This document shows, one piece after another, positions 58,879 through 64,000 of a stretch of 64,000 nt of DNA. The DNA is taken from contig NZ_CP089746.1 in NCBI RefSeq assembly GCF_029541745.1, positions 4,659,559 through 4,723,558 on the forward strand. The letters are read 5' to 3'. The notes beneath the pieces were generated by a model that worked only from the letters and a program-made list of their open reading frames with translations, did no database searches and was not told where the DNA came from. A program made the translations under genes and the position numbers. How positions within the stretch are numbered: the first letter of the stretch is position 1; every line of letters starts with the position of its first letter. This DNA comes from Streptomyces sp. LX-29. GTDB lineage: Bacteria; Actinomycetota; Actinomycetes; Streptomycetales; Streptomycetaceae.

Positions 58879-60231
58879 TCAGTCGCCGGTGACGGTGACC
58901 TTCTCGTCGTTCTTCAGCTGCTCGACCAGCTGCTTGACCTTCGCCTTGTCCCAGACCAGGTTGCCCCCGGAGGTGCCGGAGATCGGGATGTTCATCGACG
59001 TGCCGTCGCCGCCGGTGACGCCCTTCATGGCCCAGAACATGTCGGCCAGGTCGAACAGGCCCATGTCCTTGTCGACGATCACGGTGTCCAGGCCCGCCCC
59101 CATGGTCGGGTAGAGCTTGAAGGGGTTCAGGACGGTGGACGGGGTGGCCGCCTGGTTGGCCAGGGCGGAGAGGAACTTCTGCTGGTTCTTGGTGCGGTCC
59201 AGGTCGCTGCGCGCGAAGGCGTAGCGGGTGCGGACGAAGGCCAGCGCCTCCTCGCCGTCCAGGGTCTGCTTGCCGGCCTCGAAGTCGGCGCCGGACTTCT
59301 TGTCCTTGAACGCCTTGGGGATGTCCATCTCCACGCCGCCGACGGCGTCGACCAGGTTGGCGAAGCCGGCGAAGCCGATCTCGACGTAGTGGTCGATGCG
59401 CAGCCCGGTGTTGTACTCCACCGTGCGCACCAGCAGCTCCGGGCCGTCGGTGGCGTAGGTGGCGTTGAGCTTGGTGCGCTTGCCCTGCGCCGGGAAGAGC
59501 TTGCCGGAGTCGGAGCCGCGGAAGGACGGGATCTCCACGTCCGAGTCACGCGGCAGCGAGATCAGCGTCGAGCCGTTGTCCCCGGTGTGCAGGATCATCA
59601 TCGAGTCGGTGCGCTTGCCCTCGGCCGAGCCGGTGTGCAGCTTCTTCTTCTCGTCGTCGGACATGCCCTCGCGGCTGTCCGACCCCACGATCAGGTAGTT
59701 GGTGCCCTTGCCGCCCTCCGGCCGCTCGATGACCTTGGAGAGGTCGACCTCGCGGCGGAGCTTGGAGTCGGCCCAGAAGTAGGTGCCGATGGAGACCACG
59801 AGCAGGAACACGACAAAGCTCAAGAGCCCGACCGTGATCCGCTTCTTCCAGTTCACCGGGGTGGTGCGGGCCGGCCGGCGCCGCGGGGCGCCGTTGCCGG
59901 TGCCGTTGCCGCCGCCGGCGGCGCCCTGGACGCCGCGGCCGTAGACCTGGCCCGTGTTGTAGCCGTCGTCGTCCGCCGGGTCGTCCTGGCCGGGGCCGTA
60001 CCCGTACCCCTGGGACTGCTGGTAGCCCTGCTGCGGCGGAACGGTGCGGCGCGGCGACATCTCCGGCGGCAGCGGCGGCTCCCCGGCGGGGCGCCGGGCG
60101 CCGGGCGCGGAGGGGGCGCCGGGCCGGCGCACGTGCGGCATGGCGCGCGCGGACTCCGGCTCGGCGCTGCCACTGCCGCGTCCGTACCGCTGCCTGCCGT
60201 CGTCGGACCGTCCCTGGGGCCAATCATTCAT
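58879..60231 (-). CDS. LytR-CpsA-Psr (LCP) family protein
   Basis: A 450-aa cell-wall enzyme that transfers polyprenyl-linked glycopolymers to peptidoglycan. A long Pro/Gly/Gln-rich cytoplasmic N-terminus (about 125 residues) leads to one membrane helix ('ITVGLLSFVVFLLVVSIGTY'). The external LCP domain has 'TNYLIVGSDSREGMS' (Asp/Arg), 'RTDSMMILHTGDNGSTLISLPRDSDVEIP' (key part SLPRDSDVEIP), 'LNATYATDGPELLVRTVEYN' and 'GEEALAFVRTRYAFARSDLDRTKNQQKFL' (key part RTRYAFARSDLDRTKNQQ). No LytR_C domain is present. The start at 60231 (MNDWPQG) lacks a clear ribosome site. Confidence 0.92.
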   Translation of the reverse strand: MNDWPQGRSDDGRQRYGRGSGSAEPESARAMPHVRRPGAPSAPGARRPAGEPPLPPEMSPRRTVPPQQGYQQSQGYGYGPGQDDPADDDGYNTGQVYGRGVQGAAGGGNGTGNGAPRRRPARTTPVNWKKRITVGLLSFVVFLLVVSIGTYFWADSKLRREVDLSKVIERPEGGKGTNYLIVGSDSREGMSDDEKKKLHTGSAEGKRTDSMMILHTGDNGSTLISLPRDSDVEIPSFRGSDSGKLFPAQGKRTKLNATYATDGPELLVRTVEYNTGLRIDHYVEIGFAGFANLVDAVGGVEMDIPKAFKDKKSGADFEAGKQTLDGEEALAFVRTRYAFARSDLDRTKNQQKFLSALANQAATPSTVLNPFKLYPTMGAGLDTVIVDKDMGLFDLADMFWAMKGVTGGDGTSMNIPISGTSGGNLVWDKAKVKQLVEQLKNDEKVTVTGD

Positions 60232-60371
60232 GGGAGGAGTGTGCCCGTTCCGCGCGGTCGCCCTGTAGCCGGGTACGGGATCGGGCCGGGGATGTTGCAG
60301 AGCTGATGCAATCGGGACCGGGCCGGGGGTGTGCACCGGTTTGCGGATCTCTCCCCGCATACAGTGGACAT

Positions 60372-60914
60372 ATGATCGAGCATCCCTTGCCGGAGGCCCC
60401 GCCCGGGAAGCCCACCTCCGCCTCCCGCACCACGCTCAGCCACATCATGACCGCGAACGACACCAACCTCCTCGGCACGGTGCACGGCGGCGTGATCATG
60501 AAGCTGGTGGACGACGTCGCCGGCGCGGTGGCGGGCCGCCACTCCGGAGGCCCCGCGGTCACCGCCTCCATGGACGAGATGGCCTTCCTGGATCCGGTGC
60601 GGGTGGGCGACCTCGTCCACGTCAAGGCCCAGGTGAACTGGACCGGGCGCAGCTCGATGGAGGTCGGGGTGCGGGTGCTGGCCGAGCGGTGGAACGAGTC
60701 CACGCCCGCCGTCCAGGTCGGCAGCGCCTACCTCGTCTTCGCCGCCGTCGACGCCGAGGGCAAGCCCCGCGCCGTACCGCCGGTGCTTCCGGAGACCGAG
60801 CGGGACAAGCGGCGCTACCAGGAGGCCCAGATCCGGCGCACCCACCGGCTGGCCCGCCGCCGCGCGATCAAGGAGCTGCGCGACAAGCGCGCCGCCGAGG
60901 GCATCGAGGACTGA
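60372..60914 (+). CDS. Acyl-CoA thioesterase (hotdog fold, YciA/BACH type)
   Basis: A 180-aa hotdog-fold thioesterase. Features are 'TLSHIMTANDTNLLGTVHGGVIMKLVDDVAG' (key part NLLGTVHGGVIMKLVD, the HGG motif and acidic catalytic residue), 'ASMDEMAFLDPVRVGDLVHV' and 'NWTGRSSMEVGVRVLAE'. It hydrolyses acyl-CoA to free acid and CoA in the cytoplasm. The C-terminal 40 residues are a charged helix ('RRTHRLARRRAIKELRDKRA') beyond the domain. The ATG at 60372 sits 141 bp from the LCP gene, divergent. After the stop, GATCCCCGCCGGGAC occurs twice, 31 bp apart. Confidence 0.9.
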   Translation: MIEHPLPEAPPGKPTSASRTTLSHIMTANDTNLLGTVHGGVIMKLVDDVAGAVAGRHSGGPAVTASMDEMAFLDPVRVGDLVHVKAQVNWTGRSSMEVGVRVLAERWNESTPAVQVGSAYLVFAAVDAEGKPRAVPPVLPETERDKRRYQEAQIRRTHRLARRRAIKELRDKRAAEGIED

Positions 60915-61005
60915 TCCCCGCCGGGACCGACCCGGGCCGGACTGATCCCCGCCGGGACTGACCCCTGCACGGGAACGGACAGCGGCACGCACGCCCCGGT
61001 GCCGG

Positions 61006-62367
61006 CTACGGGCAGGCGACCTCGTCGCCCCGCACCGCCCCGTACCCGCCCTTGGTGGGCGCCCCGTCGTCCGCCCGCACCCGCCGCACCTCCCGGTAGT
61101 CCGCGCCCACCGTCACCCGCAGCACCGGCCCCTGCCCCGGGGCCTCCCGCAGCTCGGCGCCGGGCAGCGCGGCGGCCAGTGCGCGGGCGGAGCCGTCCCA
61201 GCGCGGGTCGTACGTGATCAGGGTGTGGGCCACGCCCGTGTCGGGGGCGTCGTGCGGGGTGCCCGTGGTGGCGAAGCCGGTGGCCCGCAGGGCACGGTCG
61301 GCGCGGGCCGCCAGACCGGCGGTGCGGGTCCCGTTGAGGACCTCGACCTGGACCTTCCCCGGGGCCACCGCCACCGGCGTCGGCGGGGCCGGACGCACCC
61401 CCGGGGACGGCCGTCGGTCGGCGTGCTCGGCCAGCGGGCGGTCCTCGCGCAGCGCCCGGAAGAGCCGGTCCGCCCGCTTCCGGTCCCAGGTGACCGTCGA
61501 GCCGATCTTCGGCACCAGGTGCCCGGCGTCGCTGACCGGCACCGAGGCGAACTCCGAGGAGGCCAGCGTGAAGCCGTGCAGCGCCCGGCCCAGCGCCACC
61601 AGGTCGCCGGTGCCGAAGCCCTGGTCCGCGCGGACCGCGCCGAGCAGGGTGGAGGCCACCTCGTTGAAGCGCACCGGATTCAGCAGCACCCCGCTGTCGG
61701 TCGCCTTGTGCAGCAGCGCGGCGAGGAAGCGCTGCTGGCGGACCATCCGGGCCAGGTCGGAGCCGCCGTCCAGGTGCCGGGCGCGCACGTACTGGAGCGC
61801 CTCCCCGCCCCCCAGCACCTTGCTGCCGGCCGGCAGGTCCAGCCCGGTGTAGGCGTCCTTCAGCGGCCGCGCGGTGCACACCGGCACCCCGCCCAGCACA
61901 TCGACCGTCTTCATGAAGCTGATGAAGTCCACTTCCAGGTAGTGGTCGATGTGGACGCCGGTCATGTGCTCCACGGTGCGCACGGTCAGCCGTGGGCCGC
62001 CCTCCGCGTAGGCGGCGTTGATCTTCTGCCGGTGGGCGGGGCGCCGCTTGTGGGTGACCGGGTCGGTGTACGCGGGGATCTCCGCGTACGAGTCGCGCGG
62101 CAGGCTCACCACGCTGGCCCGGCCGTGGTCCGCCGAGAGGTGCACCAGCATGATCGTGTCGGTGCAGTGGCAGGGGGCGCCGCCGAGCTTGAAGCGCTCC
62201 TTCTCCTGCGGGGTGATCCGGTCCCGCCCGTCGGTGCCCACCAGCAGCAGATTGGTGCCGTCGCTGGTCTTGGGGCGGTCGCTGAGCCCGCGGAAGACGT
62301 CGACCCGCTCGATCCCCGACTCCAGCCCGGTCACCATCGCGTGCCCGATCCCACCGACGGCCAGCAC
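61006..62367 (-). CDS. LCP family protein with LytR_C domain, N-terminus uncertain
   Basis: An LCP enzyme of at least 453 aa. The first residues are the end of a membrane helix (LAVGGIGHAMV). The LCP domain shows 'TNLLLVGTDGRDRITPQEKERF' (in part: LLLVGTDGRDRIT), 'ASVVSLPRDSYAEIPAY', 'KINAAYAEGGPRLTVRTVEH' and 'YVRARHLDGGSDLARMVRQQRF' (key part RARHLDGGSDLARMVRQQ). A LytR_C domain lies at about 345-430 ('VQVEVLNGTRTAGLAARADRAL', in part). The open frame continues upstream as a basic Arg/Pro-rich region to a stop at 62602-62604, with no ATG, GTG or TTG before 62367. The real N-terminus probably lies upstream in that region; see the finding on the (CG)7 tract. Two paralogues lie nearby. Confidence 0.85.
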   Translation of the reverse strand: MLAVGGIGHAMVTGLESGIERVDVFRGLSDRPKTSDGTNLLLVGTDGRDRITPQEKERFKLGGAPCHCTDTIMLVHLSADHGRASVVSLPRDSYAEIPAYTDPVTHKRRPAHRQKINAAYAEGGPRLTVRTVEHMTGVHIDHYLEVDFISFMKTVDVLGGVPVCTARPLKDAYTGLDLPAGSKVLGGGEALQYVRARHLDGGSDLARMVRQQRFLAALLHKATDSGVLLNPVRFNEVASTLLGAVRADQGFGTGDLVALGRALHGFTLASSEFASVPVSDAGHLVPKIGSTVTWDRKRADRLFRALREDRPLAEHADRRPSPGVRPAPPTPVAVAPGKVQVEVLNGTRTAGLAARADRALRATGFATTGTPHDAPDTGVAHTLITYDPRWDGSARALAAALPGAELREAPGQGPVLRVTVGADYREVRRVRADDGAPTKGGYGAVRGDEVACP

Positions 62368-62794
62368 CAGGGCGGAGGCGGTGGTGGCCAGCCGCAGCCC
62401 CCACCGCGGCCGGGTCCGGCGCCGCGGCGCGGGCCGGGAACGGCGGCCGCCGGGGGCCGGCCGCCGCGGCCGGGCCGGGCGCCCGGCGCTGCGGCGCGCC
62501 GCGCGCGTCGCCGCCGCTCCGCGCGCGTCGCCGCGCGCGCGCGCGGCCCCCGCGCTCCGGGTCCGGACGGCGCTGCGGGCGCGGGGGGCGGGCCGGTGGG
62601 GTCACGGGGTCACGGTAGGCCCATACGATCACCGCCGGGCCGGTCCCACGCCGAGGGCGGGGCCCACTGCCACTCGCCCGGGGAGATCCGCTATCCCCCG
62701 TTAGCGGTAACGTGGCCTTGATACTGCAGTCACCCGGGGGCGCGCTGCCGTCACCGACGGCTGCCGCCACGGGGCCCGTACCCCCCGAGGAACG

Positions 62795-63811
62795 ATGTCT
62801 GAGCAGCAGCCTCCGGCCGTATCCGTGATCATGCCGGTGCTCAATGAGGAACGCCATCTGCGCAACTCCGTGCGGCACATCCTGGCGCAGGAGTACGCCG
62901 GCGAGATGGAGGTGGTGATCGCTCTCGGCCCGTCGACCGACCGGACCGACGAGATCGCCGCCGAGCTCGTGCGGGAGGACCCGCGGGTGCACACGGTGCC
63001 CAACCCCACCGGCCGCACCCCCGCCGCACTCAATGCCGCGATCAAGGCATCCCGGCACCCGATCGTGGTGCGCGTGGACGGCCACGGCATGCTCTCCCCG
63101 AACTACATCGCCACCGCCGTGCGCCTGCTGGAGGAGACCGGCGCGCAGAACGTCGGCGGGATCATGCACGCCGAGGGCGAGAACGACTGGGAGCGGGCCG
63201 TCGCCGCCGCCATGACCTCCAAGATCGGCGTCGGTAACGCGGCCTTCCACACCGGTGGCGACGCTGCCCCGGCGGAGACCGTCTACCTGGGCGTCTTCCG
63301 GCGCGAGGCGCTGGAGCGGCAGGGCGGCTACAACGAGGAGTTCATCCGCGCCCAGGACTGGGAGCTGAACTTCCGCATCCGTGAGGCGGGCGGGCTGATC
63401 TGGTTCTCGCCCGAGCTGAGGGTCTCCTACCGGCCGCGGCCCAGCGTGCGCGCGCTGGCCAAGCAGTACAAGGACTACGGCCGCTGGCGGCACGTGGTGG
63501 CCCGCTACCACCAGGGCTCGATCAACATGCGCTACCTGGCGCCGCCGACCGCCGTGCTGGCCATCGCCGCGGGCGCGGTGGTGGGCGTCGCGCTCACCCC
63601 CTGGGGCCTGGTGGTCCCGGGCGGCTATCTGGCGGCGATCGCGGCCGGCTCCATCCCGGCCGGCAAGGGCCAGCCGCTCAAGGCCCGGCTGCAGATCCCG
63701 GTCGCGCTGGCCACCATGCACATGTCCTGGGGCTGGGGCTTCCTCACCAGCCCGCGCTCGCTGGCGAAGAAGGTCATCGCCAGTCGGCGCCCGGCGGTCG
63801 TCACCCGCTAG
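62795..63811 (+). CDS. Family 2 glycosyltransferase
   Basis: A 338-aa GT-A fold transferase. The N-terminal nucleotide-binding part has 'AVSVIMPVLNEERHLRNSV', 'VVIALGPSTDRTDEIAAEL' and the metal-binding acidic site in 'VVRVDGHGMLSPNYIATAV' (DG-H replaces the usual DxD). 'YLGVFRREALERQGGYNEEFIRAQDWELNFRIREAGG' (key parts GGYNEEFIRAQDWELN and RIREAGG) is the acceptor region. One or two hydrophobic segments follow (about 245-285). Sugar and acceptor are unknown, but the LCP genes on both sides suggest a wall glycopolymer or exopolysaccharide. Divergent from the LCP gene. GAGG precedes the ATG. Confidence 0.92.
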   Translation: MSEQQPPAVSVIMPVLNEERHLRNSVRHILAQEYAGEMEVVIALGPSTDRTDEIAAELVREDPRVHTVPNPTGRTPAALNAAIKASRHPIVVRVDGHGMLSPNYIATAVRLLEETGAQNVGGIMHAEGENDWERAVAAAMTSKIGVGNAAFHTGGDAAPAETVYLGVFRREALERQGGYNEEFIRAQDWELNFRIREAGGLIWFSPELRVSYRPRPSVRALAKQYKDYGRWRHVVARYHQGSINMRYLAPPTAVLAIAAGAVVGVALTPWGLVVPGGYLAAIAAGSIPAGKGQPLKARLQIPVALATMHMSWGWGFLTSPRSLAKKVIASRRPAVVTR

Positions 63812-63826
63812 CGCGTCCGCACGGCC

Positions 63827-63858
63827 GAGGGCCGGACCCCCGTCGGGGTCCGGCCCTC
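63827..63858. terminator. Terminator between the glycosyltransferase and the last gene
   Basis: A 14-bp perfect stem (GAGGGCCGGACCCC / GGGGTCCGGCCCTC) with a CGTC loop, 15 bp after the glycosyltransferase stop and 20 bp past the end of the next, convergent gene. Confidence 0.85.
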
Positions 63859-63878
63859 GTGCGTCTTCCGGCGCGGGC

Positions 63879-64000
63879 TCAGAAGCGGTGGCTCGGGTCG
63901 ATGGGCATGCAGCCCTTCTCGCCGCCGTTGAGCAGGTCCGCGGTGTCCGGCGCCTTGTCGTCTTCCGTCTTCTCCTGCCCCGCGGGCGGCTTGGGGTAGC
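63879..64000 (-). CDS. C-terminal end of a probable third LCP family protein (5' part outside window)
   Basis: The last 40 codons of a leftward gene: '...YPKPPAGQEKTEDDKAPDTA' then 'LLNGGEKGCMPIDPSHRF' and a TGA at 63879-63881. The ending 'C-x-P-x-DPSHRF' recalls the C-terminus of streptomycete LCP proteins, from memory, and two LCP genes lie just to the left. The charged, Pro-containing stretch is a linker-like tail. The identification is tentative because no catalytic part is visible. Confidence 0.55.
   Translation of the reverse strand, partial: YPKPPAGQEKTEDDKAPDTADLLNGGEKGCMPIDPSHRF

Noticed and set aside
60815..63721. A 968-codon open frame on the minus strand across the thioesterase, LCP and glycosyltransferase genes
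   Set aside because: It lies antisense or out of phase to three clear genes with conserved motifs, is rich in Arg/Gly/His and has no recognisable domain. It is a GC-bias shadow.

Overview
The window is high-GC actinobacterial DNA and almost certainly Streptomyces. It carries a tRNA-Leu with a TAA anticodon (bldA, the tRNA that reads the rare TTA codon), a SARP regulator, a type II polyketide gene set, a SigB-family sigma factor, GTG-rich starts, many ATGA/GTGA stop-start overlaps and very strong third-position G/C bias. No transposase, integrase, rRNA or CRISPR array was seen.

Layout. 1-17 kb is mostly core: an ABC transporter pair, bldA, a BI-1/YccA membrane protein, a thiolase, a secreted or anchored SGNH hydrolase, cystathionine beta-synthase, a MatB-like acyl-CoA synthetase, an RpiR regulator and a PLP-dependent decarboxylase. 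17-22.6 kb is a histidine-utilisation operon (hutU, an M20 amidohydrolase, hutF, hutI) behind a promoter with a clear inverted repeat. The 3' end of hutI looks damaged, and an accessory block of about 14 kb begins there. The block holds an O-methyltransferase, a divergent type II PKS operon (TcmI-type cyclase, KSalpha, CLF, ACP, an aromatase/cyclase fused to a monooxygenase-like domain, a second ABM protein), a SARP with a TTA codon, an ECF sigma module, a GtrA-like protein, a DUF397/XRE cluster, small hypotheticals, an SDR and a ketosynthase III.

36.9-39.1 kb is a SigB-type sigma factor with an STAS antagonist and an RsbW-like ATPase. 39.4-44.6 kb is a tightly coupled four-gene cell-surface operon: two proteins with sortase-type C-termini (LPQTG and LADTG) flank two membrane proteins. 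One of these starts with about 20 octapeptide repeats, and two of the four genes carry TTA codons. 44.7-49.1 kb has a POT peptide transporter, an OmpR/histidine-kinase pair and a GtrA protein.

49.2-52.1 kb is the most unusual locus: a translationally coupled WXG protein, a WXG-headed papain-like cysteine peptidase and a chagasin-like (I42) inhibitor. I read it as a candidate type VII secretion effector/immunity module. 52.3-64 kb returns to core: purK-purE, a dipeptidase, UDP-glucose dehydrogenase, an acyl-CoA dehydrogenase, DUF4291, a thioesterase, two LCP proteins plus the end of a probable third, and a family 2 glycosyltransferase.

Links between regions: bldA is in the same window as three TTA-containing genes (the SARP and two surface genes), which suggests that both the polyketide and the surface operon are tied to development. 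The LCP proteins, UDP-glucose dehydrogenase and glycosyltransferase fit cell-wall glycopolymer assembly. Statements about gene order in other streptomycetes are from memory and are marked as inference.
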